From RYN-230 sp963711705 (GTDB lineage: Bacteria > Actinomycetota > Actinomycetes > Streptosporangiales > Streptosporangiaceae), in NCBI GenBank assembly GCA_963711705.1, contig CAVQFM010000007.1, forward strand, positions 62,001 through 126,000: a stretch of 64,000 nt of DNA, in the 5' to 3' direction. The translations under genes and the position numbers were made by a program. Under the pieces are notes generated by a model. It had not been told where the DNA came from. It worked only from the letters and a program-made list of their open reading frames with translations, and did not search any database. Below, piece by piece: positions 1-10,158 of the stretch (the stretch's first letter is position 1; every line of letters starts with the position of its first letter).

Positions 1-7
1 GACCAGC

Positions 8-1846
8 ATGATGGCTGGCATCCCGGCGTCACCGGAGCTGCTGGCCCGGGTGGACGCGCTGCCGCCGGCCGCCGATAAGCCCGGGGTGAACCTGGGCTGG
101 GCGCGGGCCGCCGCCCCGCATTTCACCCTGCGCCAGGTGCTCCGCCCGTTCGCGGTCGGCCTGCTGGCCGGGCTGGTGCTGGACGGCCTGGACGCGCTGG
201 CCGGCCTGGCCATGCCCGCACTGGTCCGGGGTGGCATCGATCACGGCGTGGAGACCGGCGTGCTGCGCGCCGTGCTGCTCATCGCGGGGATCGCGCTGGC
301 CATCGTGGCCGCGGACTGGGCCATCAACGCGGTCCAGACCGTGGTGGTCGGGCGGAACGGCGAGCGCGTGCTGTACACGCTGCGGGTCAAGATATTCGCC
401 CAGCTGCAGCGGCTCGGGCTGGACTTCTACGAGCGCGAGATGTCCGGCCGGATCATGACCCGGATGACCACAGACGTGGACGCGCTGTCCTCGTTCCTGC
501 AGACCGGGCTGATCACCATGGTCAACTCCGGGCTGTCCTTCATCGGTGTGATGATCGCGCTGCTGATCATCAACCTGAATCTCGGGCTGACCGTGCTGAC
601 CCTGGTCCCGCTGGTGGCGCTGGCCACGGCGCTGTTCCGGGTCCGGTCGTCGCGGGCGTACACCGACGCGCGGGAAAAGGTCTCGGCGGTCAACGCGGAC
701 CTGCAGGAGAACGTGGCCGGGCTCCGGGTCACCCAGGCGTTCCGGCGCGAGGCGCACAACCTGGCCACCTTCACCGGGCTGAGCGACGCCTACCGGCGGT
801 CGCGGCTGCGGGCCCAGCGCTATATCGCGGTGTACTTCCCGTTCGTGCAGTCGCTGTCCACCGCGGCCAGCGCGCTGGTTCTGCTGGTCGCGGCGGGCCA
901 GATGCGCAGCGGCCTGCTCACCGCCGGCGCACTGGTGGCCTACCTGCTGTACATCGACATGCTGTTCTCCCCGGTGCAGCAGCTGTCCCAGGTGTTCGAT
1001 GGCTACCAGCAGGCCGCGGTCGGGCTGCGCCGGATCGGCGCGCTGCTCCGCACGCCGACCAGCACCCCGGAATCCGCGCACCCCCGCCCGGCCGGGCGGG
1101 CCAGCGCCCGGATCGAGTTCCGCGACGTGGGCTTCAGCTACGCGGCTGGCGAGCGCCCCGCGCTGACCGGGGTGGACCTGGTGGTGGCGCCGGGCGAGAC
1201 GGTGGCCCTGGTCGGGGAGACCGGCGCGGGCAAATCCACCATCGTCAAGCTGGTGGCCCGGTTCTACGACGTGACCAGCGGCGCGGTGCTGGTGGACGGG
1301 GTGGACGTGCGGGACTACGACCTGGCCAGCTACCGGCGGCGGCTGGGTGTGGTGCCACAGGAGCCGTACCTGTTCGCGGGTACCGTCCGGGACGCGGTCG
1401 CCTATGGCCGGCCGGACGCCAGCGATGCCGAGGTGGTGGCCGCGGCCCGGGCCGTCGGCGCGCTGAACATGATCGGCCGGCTGCCCGGCGGATTCGGCCA
1501 CGAGATCACCGAACGCGGCCGCAACCTGTCGGCTGGGCAGCGCCAGCTGATCGCGCTGGCCCGCGCCTATCTGATCGACCCGGACATCCTGCTGCTGGAC
1601 GAGGCGACGGCCGCGCTCGACCTGGCGGCCGAGGCGGCGGTGATCGACGCGACCGAGCGGCTGACCGACCGGCGCACCACGCTGCTGGTGGCGCACCGGC
1701 TCACCACGGCGGCCCGCGCGGACCGGATCGCCGTGATCGACGGCGGCCGGGTGGTCGAGCAGGGCACCCACGAGGAACTGCTGGCCGCCGACGGCGCGTA
1801 CGCGTCGCTGTGGGCGGCGTTCACCGGGGCCGCCCTGGTTGCTTAG
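8..1846 (+). CDS. ABC exporter, fused membrane and ATPase half-transporter
   Basis: Half-size ABC exporter that would pump a small molecule or lipid out of the cell as a dimer. The first ~340 residues form the six-helix exporter membrane domain, including the usual DFYEREMSGRIMTRMTTDVD coupling segment near residue 140. The C-terminal ATPase has Walker A GETGAGKS near residue 403, signature LSAGQ near 507, Walker B ILLLDEATAALD near 528 and the AHR switch histidine. The length of 612 residues fits the MsbA/LmrA-type family. The frame is open to the window edge, so the true start could lie upstream. The start is crowded against the edge, as expected if a partner half-transporter precedes it (inference). 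Substrate unknown. It converges on the PH-domain genes with a 3-4 bp overlap. Confidence 0.9.
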   Translation: MMAGIPASPELLARVDALPPAADKPGVNLGWARAAAPHFTLRQVLRPFAVGLLAGLVLDGLDALAGLAMPALVRGGIDHGVETGVLRAVLLIAGIALAIVAADWAINAVQTVVVGRNGERVLYTLRVKIFAQLQRLGLDFYEREMSGRIMTRMTTDVDALSSFLQTGLITMVNSGLSFIGVMIALLIINLNLGLTVLTLVPLVALATALFRVRSSRAYTDAREKVSAVNADLQENVAGLRVTQAFRREAHNLATFTGLSDAYRRSRLRAQRYIAVYFPFVQSLSTAASALVLLVAAGQMRSGLLTAGALVAYLLYIDMLFSPVQQLSQVFDGYQQAAVGLRRIGALLRTPTSTPESAHPRPAGRASARIEFRDVGFSYAAGERPALTGVDLVVAPGETVALVGETGAGKSTIVKLVARFYDVTSGAVLVDGVDVRDYDLASYRRRLGVVPQEPYLFAGTVRDAVAYGRPDASDAEVVAAARAVGALNMIGRLPGGFGHEITERGRNLSAGQRQLIALARAYLIDPDILLLDEATAALDLAAEAAVIDATERLTDRRTTLLVAHRLTTAARADRIAVIDGGRVVEQGTHEELLAADGAYASLWAAFTGAALVA

Positions 1847-3192
1847 CGCGGCGGCGGTACCGGCACCTGCGGCGCGGCTGGCGGCGCGGCTGGCGGCGGC
1901 ACGCCGCGCTCGGGCACCCGGCGGCGGGCTTCCCGCGAGCGCGCGGCGAGTTCCTCGAGCAGGCGGGCGGCCCGGCTGGCCGGCCAGTCCCGGAACTGGG
2001 CCCGGACGTCCCGGCCGGCCGCATCGACATGCACGGTAGCCAGTGACAGGTGGCGCTGCACCGGCCCGGTGACCATCCGCACGCTCTGCGCCTTCTCCAG
2101 CGGCAGCCAGGTGGTCACCTTCCGGATCCGGCCGGTGACGCCCATCGCGGTGGCGCCGTCGTGCCCGGCGGCCAGGAAGTGATAGCTGAGCGGGGCCTTC
2201 CACCGGGCCCGGGGCGGTGGCTTGCTCAGCGGGGGCGGCGCACCGCCGATCACCAGCCGCATCAGCTGCCAGGCCAGATCGGGGTGACCGACCGGCAGCA
2301 GGGTCTTGCGCATCCGGCCCGGCCCGTCGGCGGAGTCCCGGCCGGGTGAGCCGGCCACGTCGATCTCCAGCCGGCACCAGCCCAGCGGGCGCCACAGCAG
2401 CGGCTCGATCATCCGTACCGCCTGCACCCGCCGCTGCGGGACGGTCTCGGCCACCGTGCCGAGCAGGCCGCGCCTGATCCGGATCCCGTCCGGGGCCTGC
2501 GCCACGGTGAAGCCGTACTCGGTGGACACCCGGCGCCAGACCAGCGGGGCCAGCGAGAGCAGCCAGATGACGAGCATGCCGCCGGTGGCGGCGGTCACCG
2601 CCGGCCAGGTCACCAGCACCACCACCTCGGCGACCAGCAGGGCGAGCAGCAGGCTCGCGCTGGAGGCCAGGACCGAGCCCACCAGGCGGCCGGCCGGCAC
2701 GCTGGCCAGCACCGCCTCGTCCGGCTCCGGGGTAGCCGGGTCCAGCCCGTGGTGCGCGGCCAGCAGCCGGGCCCGCAGGTCGAGCGCGGCCTGCTCGGTC
2801 AGGTAGGCCAGGCGGCCGTCGGCGTGGCTGGAGCCGGCCAGCCGGACCCGCAGCTCGGCCAGGCCCAGGGCGCGGGCCAGGAACGGCCGGGCCACGTCGA
2901 CCGCCTGGATCCGGGCCACCGGCAGCTGCCGGGAATCGCGGCGCAGCAGGCCGGTCTCGATGCACAGCGTGGCCCCGTCCAGCTTCCAGCGGGTGACCAG
3001 CCAGTTGACCACCGCGCCGAGCGCGATCACCGTGGCCAGGATGCCGTCGTACAGATGCGACCCGCTCCGGCCGAACTCACCGGTCGCGGAGATGCCGATC
3101 AGGACCAGCACGCCCAGGGTGGCCCGGCCCGAGCGGACCAGCGGTGACGCCGGGTGCAGCCGGTGCCAGCCCCCGGCCGCGATGCGGGTCAC
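1843..3192 (-). CDS. PH-domain (bPH2/YdbT-like) membrane protein
   Basis: Predicted membrane protein of 449 residues with bacterial PH (DUF304, YdbT-like) domains. It has hydrophobic pairs near residues 25-55 and 180-240, each followed by a basic beta-rich domain with the family pattern RRDSRQLPVARIQAVDVARP or VPQRRVQAVRMIEPLLWRPLG. The C-terminus is proline-rich. I chose the GTG at 3192 because it overlaps the stop of the preceding gene as GTGA; the frame remains open upstream to about 4002 but that part is antisense to the dehydratase gene. It is co-transcribed and translationally coupled with the smaller PH protein, the typical YdbS-YdbT pairing. Biochemical role is unknown; in Bacillus such pairs are linked to resistance to a bacteriocin (established for YdbST). 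Confidence 0.8.
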   Translation of the reverse strand: MTRIAAGGWHRLHPASPLVRSGRATLGVLVLIGISATGEFGRSGSHLYDGILATVIALGAVVNWLVTRWKLDGATLCIETGLLRRDSRQLPVARIQAVDVARPFLARALGLAELRVRLAGSSHADGRLAYLTEQAALDLRARLLAAHHGLDPATPEPDEAVLASVPAGRLVGSVLASSASLLLALLVAEVVVLVTWPAVTAATGGMLVIWLLSLAPLVWRRVSTEYGFTVAQAPDGIRIRRGLLGTVAETVPQRRVQAVRMIEPLLWRPLGWCRLEIDVAGSPGRDSADGPGRMRKTLLPVGHPDLAWQLMRLVIGGAPPPLSKPPPRARWKAPLSYHFLAAGHDGATAMGVTGRIRKVTTWLPLEKAQSVRMVTGPVQRHLSLATVHVDAAGRDVRAQFRDWPASRAARLLEELAARSREARRRVPERGVPPPAAPPAAPQVPVPPPR

Positions 3193-3668
3193 AGGCCCGC
3201 TGCCGTCGCCTCGCCCAGCTCGGCCAGCCGGTCCCGCAGCCGGGCGGCTTCCGCCCGCTCCAGCCCGGGGATCCGCGCGTCGCTCGCTGCCGCCGCCGTG
3301 TGCAGCTTCACCGTGGCCAGCTGGAATGCGCGCTCCACCGGTCCCGCGGTGACGTCGACGAACTGCATCCGGCCGTACGGTACGACCGACAGCCGCCGGA
3401 CCAGGACGCCGCGGGCGACGATGAGATCCTCGTCGCGCTCGGTGTAGGACCAGGCGCGGACCCGGTTGCGGGCGAACCAGAGGGCGGCCAGCCCGCCCAG
3501 CGCGGCGGCGGCTATCGCCGCGGCGGCGGCCGCATCGCCGGCCGCTAACCCGGCCCCGGTCCCCGCGGCCAGGGCCACCACCCCGGCGGTCACCGCGACC
3601 TGAGCGCGGCGCATCCGCCAGAGCCGCGGGGACGGCGATTTCGGCACGGCGGCCGGGGAGCCAGGCAT
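3189..3668 (-). CDS. PH-domain (YdbS-like) membrane protein
   Basis: Small membrane protein of 159 residues: a short N-terminal segment, two hydrophobic stretches rich in Ala/Gly/Val (about residues 20-62), then one bPH2 domain with the sequence RRLSVVPYGRMQFVDVTAGPVERAF typical of YdbS. It is the first gene of a two-gene operon and ends in a GTGA overlap with the larger PH protein. The ATG at 3668 is preferred because longer in-frame starts would run into the divergent dehydratase. The 68 bp to that gene (3669-3736) must hold both promoters. Function unknown beyond the family. Confidence 0.72.
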   Translation of the reverse strand: MPGSPAAVPKSPSPRLWRMRRAQVAVTAGVVALAAGTGAGLAAGDAAAAAAIAAAALGGLAALWFARNRVRAWSYTERDEDLIVARGVLVRRLSVVPYGRMQFVDVTAGPVERAFQLATVKLHTAAAASDARIPGLERAEAARLRDRLAELGEATAAGL

Positions 3669-3736
3669 GGGCAAACGGTACAGCCCGCGGCGCCGCCGGC
3701 CCAAGTGCATAACATGCTGTCCAGGAAGGGAGCGCT

Positions 3737-4714
3737 GTGAGCATTCCGGGTCGTGCGCCGGCCGTGGCCGGCGCCAGCACCAGCCCCTCGATCGCCTCCG
3801 TGGAAGCACTGATCCGCCGGTACGTGCGCTGCACCCCGGTGCTCGCCGCCGACCGGGCAGATTTCGGCCTGGACCCCGGGCCGCTGGTGCTGAAACTGGA
3901 GCACCTGCAGCACTCCGGCTCGTTCAAGGTCCGGGGCGCGTTCGCCAACCTGCTGCTGCGCCCGGTGCCGGCGGCCGGGGTGGCGGCCGCGTCCGGTGGC
4001 AACCATGGTGCGGCGGTCGCCTACGCGGCCCGCGCGCTGGGCCTGCCCGCCCGCATCTTCGTCCCCGACGTCTCCTCGCCGGCCAAGATCTCGCGGATCC
4101 GCGGGTACGGTGCGGACCTGGTCGTCGGCGGGGCCAGCTACGCCGACGCGCTGGCCGCCTGCGACGCCTGGGTGGCCGCGTCCGGCGCGCTGCCGGTACC
4201 TGCCTTCGACCAGCCCGAGACCGTGCTCGGGGCCGGGTCGCTCGGCGCCGAGCTCCAGCGCCAGGTCCCATCGGCCCCGGCCGTGCTGGCCAGCGTGGGC
4301 GGCGGCGGGCTGCTGGCCGGGATCTGCGCCGCCTACCAGCACCGCCGGGACCGGCCGGCCATCGTCGGCGTGGAACCCCGCGGTGCGCCGACACTGACCC
4401 GGGCGCTGGCGGCGGGCCAGCCGGTGGATGCCGAGGTCGGCAGTGTGGCCATCGACTCGCTGGCCCCGCGCCGGGTGGGGGAGCATACGTTCGCGGTGAT
4501 CTCGGCTGTGGTCCGGCAGGTGGTGCTGGTCAGCGACGAAGACATCGGCCGCGCGCAGGAACTGCTCTGGGACCGGCTCCGCCTGGTGGCCGAGCCCGGT
4601 GGCTGCGCCGCGCTGGCCGCGGTGCTATCTGGCCAGTATGAGCCGGGCCCGGGCGAGGCGGTCGCGGTGGTGATCAGCGGGGCCAACACCACCGCGGTGG
4701 ACTTCAGCCGCTGA
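3737..4714 (+). CDS. Threonine/serine dehydratase-like PLP enzyme
   Basis: PLP fold-type II enzyme of 325 residues, related to threonine/serine dehydratases that deaminate hydroxy amino acids to 2-keto acids. The PLP lysine is in SGSFKVRGA (K64), the substrate loop is SGGNHG (86-91) and the phosphate-binding loop is GGGGLLAG near residue 195. There is no C-terminal ACT regulatory domain, so it is the short catabolic or serine-racemase-like form. The GTG start at 3737 has AGGAAGGG seven to fourteen bases upstream. It is followed by strong hairpins and a convergent deaminase gene, so it is probably monocistronic. The exact amino acid substrate cannot be decided from sequence. Confidence 0.85.
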   Translation: MSIPGRAPAVAGASTSPSIASVEALIRRYVRCTPVLAADRADFGLDPGPLVLKLEHLQHSGSFKVRGAFANLLLRPVPAAGVAAASGGNHGAAVAYAARALGLPARIFVPDVSSPAKISRIRGYGADLVVGGASYADALAACDAWVAASGALPVPAFDQPETVLGAGSLGAELQRQVPSAPAVLASVGGGGLLAGICAAYQHRRDRPAIVGVEPRGAPTLTRALAAGQPVDAEVGSVAIDSLAPRRVGEHTFAVISAVVRQVVLVSDEDIGRAQELLWDRLRLVAEPGGCAALAAVLSGQYEPGPGEAVAVVISGANTTAVDFSR

Positions 4715-4726
4715 GGCGAAGGGCGA

Positions 4727-4800
4727 CGGGCCGAGTCCCCGGGGGGGGTGGGACCCGGCCCGCCGCGCGGGCACCCGCCGTGGCGGCCAGGGCGGCGGGT
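4727..4800. terminator. Tandem hairpins between convergent genes
   Basis: Two strong inverted repeats lie between the convergent dehydratase and deaminase genes. In the first, CGGGCC and GTCCC (4727-4739) pair with GGGAC and GGCCCG (4750-4762) across a G-rich loop. In the second, ACCCGCCG (4773-4780) pairs with CGGCGGGT (4793-4800). Neither has a U-tract on either strand, which is usual for GC-rich actinobacteria. They most likely terminate transcription from both sides. Confidence 0.55.
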
Positions 4801-4832
4801 TGTCTGGGGGTGTCCGCCGATTGTCGTCCCGG

Positions 4833-5291
4833 CTACCGGCCGCCGATATCCTCGCTCCACACTGCCGGGTAACGCTCCTGGAACTCCCGCATGACGGCCA
4901 TGCAGCGCTGGTCGTCCAGCAGCGTCACCGAGACCCCGCGGTCGGCCAGGAACTTCAGGTCACCGGCGAACGTCCCGGCCTCGCCGACGACCACCCGCGG
5001 GATCTGGAACAGCAGGATGGCACCGGTGCACATCTGGCACGGGGACAACGTCGTGTACAGCGTCATCTGCCGGTAGGACGGCTGCCGGCCGGCGTTGCGC
5101 AGGCAGGCGATCTCGCCGTGCGCCACCGGGTCGCCGAGCTGGACCCGCTCGTTGTGCCCGGCGGCGATGACCTCCGGGCCGCTGGCCAGCACCGCGCCGA
5201 CCGGGACGCCGCCCGCCGCCAGGCTCGCCTCGGCCTGCGCCAGGGCCGCCGTCATCATCGCCTGGTCCACTTCCGCCTGCCCTGACGTCAT
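4833..5291 (-). CDS. Cytosine deaminase, yeast Fcy1 type
   Basis: Zinc-dependent deaminase of 152 residues. It carries HGEIACLRNAG (His ligand and catalytic Glu) and LSPCQMCTGAI (two Cys ligands), so it belongs to the cytidine/deoxycytidylate deaminase superfamily. The whole protein lines up with yeast cytosine deaminase as I remember it. Shared stretches include GVPVGAVL, TLYTTLSPC.MCTGAI, IPRVVVGE and the C-terminal W.EDIG segment, which in the yeast enzyme closes over the cytosine ring. This favours free cytosine to uracil over tRNA adenosine or guanine deamination. The ATG at 5291 follows 44 bp behind mntH, in the same orientation. A guanine-deaminase-like specificity is the main alternative. 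Confidence 0.8.
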   Translation of the reverse strand: MTSGQAEVDQAMMTAALAQAEASLAAGGVPVGAVLASGPEVIAAGHNERVQLGDPVAHGEIACLRNAGRQPSYRQMTLYTTLSPCQMCTGAILLFQIPRVVVGEAGTFAGDLKFLADRGVSVTLLDDQRCMAVMREFQERYPAVWSEDIGGR

Positions 5292-5335
5292 GCGGATGAG
5301 CGTACCCGGCCAGGGCGCGCCGGGCCGGGCCGGGT

Positions 5336-6625
5336 TCAGCTGAACGTGGCGTACAGCAGGTAGCCGTTCAGGACCACGATCATCGCGGTGACCAGCGCCG
5401 CCGCCATCGTGGTGATCCGGCGGTTGACCAGCGGCCCCATCACGTCCGCCCGGCGGGTCAGCAGCACCAGCGGGACCAGCGCGAACGGGATGCCGAAGGA
5501 CAGCACCACCTGGGAGATCACCAGGCTGCCGGTGGGGGGCAGGCCGAGTTCCAGCACCACCAGCGCGGGCAGCATGGTCAGCGCGCGGCGCAGGAACAGC
5601 GGGATGCGCCGGTTGATGAAGCCCTGCATGACCACCTGGCCGGCGTAGGTGCCGACGCTGGAGGAGGACAGGCCGGAGGCGAGCAGCGCGGCCGCGAAGG
5701 CGAGTGCCGCGCCGCCGCCGACCAGCCGGCCCAGGCCATCGTGCGCGGCGGCGATCGAGGCCAGCTCCAGGCCGCCGGCCTGGCTGGCCATCGCGGCCGC
5801 TATCACCAGCATGGACAGGTTGATCAGCCCGGCCGCGCCGAGCGCGATGATCACGTCGAGCCGCTGGAAGCGCAGCAGCTCGCGGCGCTCCTCGTCGCCG
5901 TTGCAGCTCACCCGGGACTTGGTCAGCGCCGAGTGCAGGTACACCACGTGCGGCATGACCGTTGCCCCGATGATCCCCGCGACGAGCAGCGTGGCGCCCG
6001 ACCCGGCGAACCCCGGAATCAGGCCGCTGGCCAGCGCGGCCGGGTCCACGTGCACCGCGGTCAGGTCGTAGAGGAAGCCCAGGAACACGATGCCGAGCAG
6101 TCCGGCGATGGCCAGCTCGAACCGGCGGTAGCCGCGCTGCTGCAGGGCCAGGATGCCGAAGGCGACCAGCGCGGTCATCGGCCCGGCAGCCTGCAGCGGC
6201 ACGTGGAACAGCAGGTTCAGGCCGATGGCGGCGCCGACGAACTCCGCCAGGTCGGTGGCCATCGCGATGACTTCCGCCTGCACCCACAGGCCACGGGACA
6301 CTGCGCGGGGGAACTGGGCCCGGCACAGCTCGGGCAGGTCCTGGCCGGTGGCCACGCCGACCTTGGCCGAGAGGTACTGCACCAGCATGGCTATCAGGTT
6401 GGCGGCGACGATGACCCAGGCCAGCGTGTAGCCGAACTCGGCCCCGGCCGAGACGTTGGTAGCGAAGTTACCGGGGTCGATGTAGGCGACCGACGCGACG
6501 AAGGCCGGGCCGAGCAGGGCCACAATCCCGCGCACCCGGCCGCGCGAGCGCAGCACGCGCAGCCCGCTCTGGACCTGTGCGGGCTCGGGGGAACCGGCCA
6601 GCGGCAGCGCGGGATCTGCCGCCAT
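5336..6625 (-). CDS. mntH: Nramp-family divalent metal (Mn/Fe) transporter
   Basis: Proton-coupled Mn(II)/Fe(II) importer of the Nramp family, 429 residues, about eleven membrane segments. The metal-binding motifs are present: DPGN in YIDPGNFATN (first helix) and MPHVVYLHSAL (sixth helix). The C-terminal half contains the usual SSSSVGTYAGQVVMQGF segment. The ATG at 6625 is preferred because it lies 11 bp behind the chaperonin stop, while a longer frame would overlap that gene. The ribosome site is weak, suggesting coupling to the upstream gene. Its position directly after the monooxygenase-linked groEL suggests, but does not prove, metal supply for the diiron enzyme. Confidence 0.87.
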   Translation of the reverse strand: MAADPALPLAGSPEPAQVQSGLRVLRSRGRVRGIVALLGPAFVASVAYIDPGNFATNVSAGAEFGYTLAWVIVAANLIAMLVQYLSAKVGVATGQDLPELCRAQFPRAVSRGLWVQAEVIAMATDLAEFVGAAIGLNLLFHVPLQAAGPMTALVAFGILALQQRGYRRFELAIAGLLGIVFLGFLYDLTAVHVDPAALASGLIPGFAGSGATLLVAGIIGATVMPHVVYLHSALTKSRVSCNGDEERRELLRFQRLDVIIALGAAGLINLSMLVIAAAMASQAGGLELASIAAAHDGLGRLVGGGAALAFAAALLASGLSSSSVGTYAGQVVMQGFINRRIPLFLRRALTMLPALVVLELGLPPTGSLVISQVVLSFGIPFALVPLVLLTRRADVMGPLVNRRITTMAAALVTAMIVVLNGYLLYATFS

Positions 6626-6636
6626 TGGCCGGTGCC

Positions 6637-8328
<1,692 letters not shown>

Positions 8329-8377
8329 CAGTCCTCCTTGACCTGGGGTCTTCAGTTAGTGGCGGATTCCGGCCCGG

Positions 8378-9403
8378 TCAGGGCACGAGGATGGCGCGGC
8401 CGCGGACCCGCCCCGCGTCGAGATCGGCGAATGCCTCCACGGCGCTGTCCAGCGCGTAGGTCCTGGTGTGCAGGGTCACCTTGCCCGCCTGGGCCAGGGC
8501 CATCAGCTCGGCCAGGTCGTTGTAGGTGCCGACGATGTTGCCGATGACGTTCCGCTCGGTCGAGATGATGTCCAGAGTCGGGATGTGCAGCGTGCCGCCG
8601 TAGCCGATGACGAACAACGAGCCGGCCTCGCCGGTCATCTCCCAGCTGTCGGCCTCGGCGTCCTGCTCGGCCACGAAGTCGAGCACGACGTTGGCCCCGC
8701 GGCCACCGGTGAGGTTGCGTACCGCGTCCACCTGCCCGCCGTCGGCGACCACGGTGTGGTGCGCGCCCAGCTGCTCGGCTAGCTTCAGCGCGTCCGGGTT
8801 GCGGTCCACCACGATGATCCTGGTCGCGGTCAGCGCGGCCAGGCACTGGATGCCGATGTGACCGAGGCCGCCCGCGCCGGTCACCACGCAGGTGGTGCCG
8901 GGGTAGAGCATTGGGATGGCCTTGCGGACCGCGTGGTAAGCGGTGATCCCCGCGTCGGCCAGCGCGGCCACATCCTGGGGCTGGGTCTGCGGGTCGAGCT
9001 TGACGCAGGCCCGGGCCGAGGTCAGCAGGTACTCGGCCATCCCACCGTCCCGGGACAGGCCCGGGAACTCACTGTTCTCGCAGTGCATGTCGTCGCCGTA
9101 CCGGCAGGCCCGGCACAGCCCGCAGGTGGGCGTGGGGTGCATGATCACCGTGTCGCCGACGGCCACGTTGGTCACGGCCGAGCCGACCTGCTCCACCCAG
9201 CCCGCGTTCTCGTGGCCCAGGATGTAGGGCAGCGGGGTATGCATAGCCGCGTCCCACTGGCCCTCGATGATGTGCAGGTCGGTGCGGCAGACACCGGCGC
9301 CGCCGATCTTCACGATGACGTCGAGCGGGCCGCTGATGACCGGCTCCGGCACCTCATCGATCTGCGGCTGGGAGTGAAACGCATGCAAGCGGACAGCCTT
9401 CAC
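8378..9403 (-). CDS. Zinc-dependent NAD alcohol dehydrogenase
   Basis: Medium-chain zinc alcohol dehydrogenase of 341 residues. Catalytic zinc ligands are C39 and the H64-E65 pair in ILGHENAG; the structural zinc is held by C94, C97, C100 and C108. The Rossmann motif is VTGAGGLGHIG near residue 170. It probably oxidises the 2-propanol or other alcohol formed by the monooxygenase, as proposed for the equivalent gene of the mim/prm clusters. The GTG start at 9403 overlaps the DUF59 stop as GTGA and is preceded by CCAGGAGGACCA, so translation is coupled. Stops 49 bp before the chaperonin gene. Confidence 0.9.
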   Translation of the reverse strand: MKAVRLHAFHSQPQIDEVPEPVISGPLDVIVKIGGAGVCRTDLHIIEGQWDAAMHTPLPYILGHENAGWVEQVGSAVTNVAVGDTVIMHPTPTCGLCRACRYGDDMHCENSEFPGLSRDGGMAEYLLTSARACVKLDPQTQPQDVAALADAGITAYHAVRKAIPMLYPGTTCVVTGAGGLGHIGIQCLAALTATRIIVVDRNPDALKLAEQLGAHHTVVADGGQVDAVRNLTGGRGANVVLDFVAEQDAEADSWEMTGEAGSLFVIGYGGTLHIPTLDIISTERNVIGNIVGTYNDLAELMALAQAGKVTLHTRTYALDSAVEAFADLDAGRVRGRAILVP

Positions 9404-10158
9404 TGGTCCTCCTGGCCTAGCCCTGAGCTGTTGTTGTACCTGTGCCGCAGCATGCCGCGGCAGATGCCGGCGTTCGCATCGATGCTGACCCGGGTCACCT
9501 GGGCCCGCCGCAGGTGCAGCGGCACGGCGTCCCCGGCCACCGGCGCGCCGGTCTGCGGGTCGATGAGCAGCGGTGCGTCGTCGCCCGCGGGCAGCCCGAG
9601 CTCGGCGCGGCGCTCCCGCAGGCGGTCCAGGGCGCGGGACGCCGGCACGTCGCCCAGGGTCATGCCGAGCAGCTGCGGCGGCTCGGTCCCGGCGGCCAGC
9701 AGCGGCCGGCATACCTGGTCGGTGCCGGCCATCACCGCCTTACGCAGAAAGTCGGCGCGCAGCTCATGCAGCTCGCCGACCGCCTCCCCGTCGAAGGACC
9801 GGGCGAATCCCGCCCGGGCGGCCACCCCGCCGTTGATCGCGTCCGAGGCGAAGTGATCCTCCAGCACGATCTCGGTGTGGCGCACCCCCGGGGTGGCGGT
9901 CACCGCGTCGTAGGCATCAGCCACCATCAGGAAGGCGAAATTGGGTGCGCAGAAGTACGTGGGCAGCCGCAGCCGGACCTGCACGTCCCCGTCCGGGGAC
10001 ACGGTGCAGCCGGACACGAAGCCGAGCGAGGTAACCGGCTGGTCCAGCTCGGGGTCGCGCACCGTGTCCAGCGCGGCCAGGATGCGGTCGCGGTGCGCTC
10101 CGGAGGGACGTCCCTCCGGAGCCGCACCGCCTGATCCGCTGGTGGCAGAGACCGTCAT
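9400..10158 (-). CDS. DUF59/MIP18-family protein of the monooxygenase cluster
   Basis: Protein of 252 residues whose first half is a DUF59 (MIP18, PaaD/SufT-like) domain: LDTVRDPELDQPVTSLGFV, then a variable beta region with YFCAPNFAF. DUF59 proteins are linked to iron-sulfur cluster or metal-site maturation. The second half (about residues 120-252) is not one I recognise. An uncharacterised gene occupies the same place between amidohydrolase and alcohol dehydrogenase in the mycobacterial mim cluster. A role in assembling the diiron centre or the reductase cluster is an inference. Start ATG overlaps the amidohydrolase stop (ATGA). Codons ~10-23 contain a long palindrome, listed separately. 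Confidence 0.8.
   Translation of the reverse strand: MTVSATSGSGGAAPEGRPSGAHRDRILAALDTVRDPELDQPVTSLGFVSGCTVSPDGDVQVRLRLPTYFCAPNFAFLMVADAYDAVTATPGVRHTEIVLEDHFASDAINGGVAARAGFARSFDGEAVGELHELRADFLRKAVMAGTDQVCRPLLAAGTEPPQLLGMTLGDVPASRALDRLRERRAELGLPAGDDAPLLIDPQTGAPVAGDAVPLHLRRAQVTRVSIDANAGICRGMLRHRYNNSSGLGQEDQ
10090..10130. repeat. Long near-perfect palindrome inside the DUF59 gene
   Basis: Positions 10097-10122 form a perfect 26-bp palindrome centred between 10109 and 10110 (core GGAGGGACGTCCCTCC). With one bulged base at 10123 the pairing continues as GCGGTGC (10090-10096) against GCACCGC (10124-10130), giving a 20-bp stem. It falls in codons for the variable N-terminus of the DUF59 protein, just before the conserved domain. 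It could be an mRNA stability or attenuation hairpin, or an inserted palindromic element. Confidence 0.8.

Noticed and set aside
29..2965. 978-codon minus-strand open frame opposite the ABC exporter and PH genes
   Set aside because: Composition is Arg/Gly/Pro/Gln-rich with no domain; it mirrors codon-position GC bias of the real genes on the opposite strand or in other frames.
3193..4002. N-terminal extension of the YdbT-like PH gene to position 4002
   Set aside because: The extension overlaps the upstream PH gene in another frame and the start of the divergent dehydratase, and is unconserved; the GTGA overlap at 3189-3192 gives a natural start.
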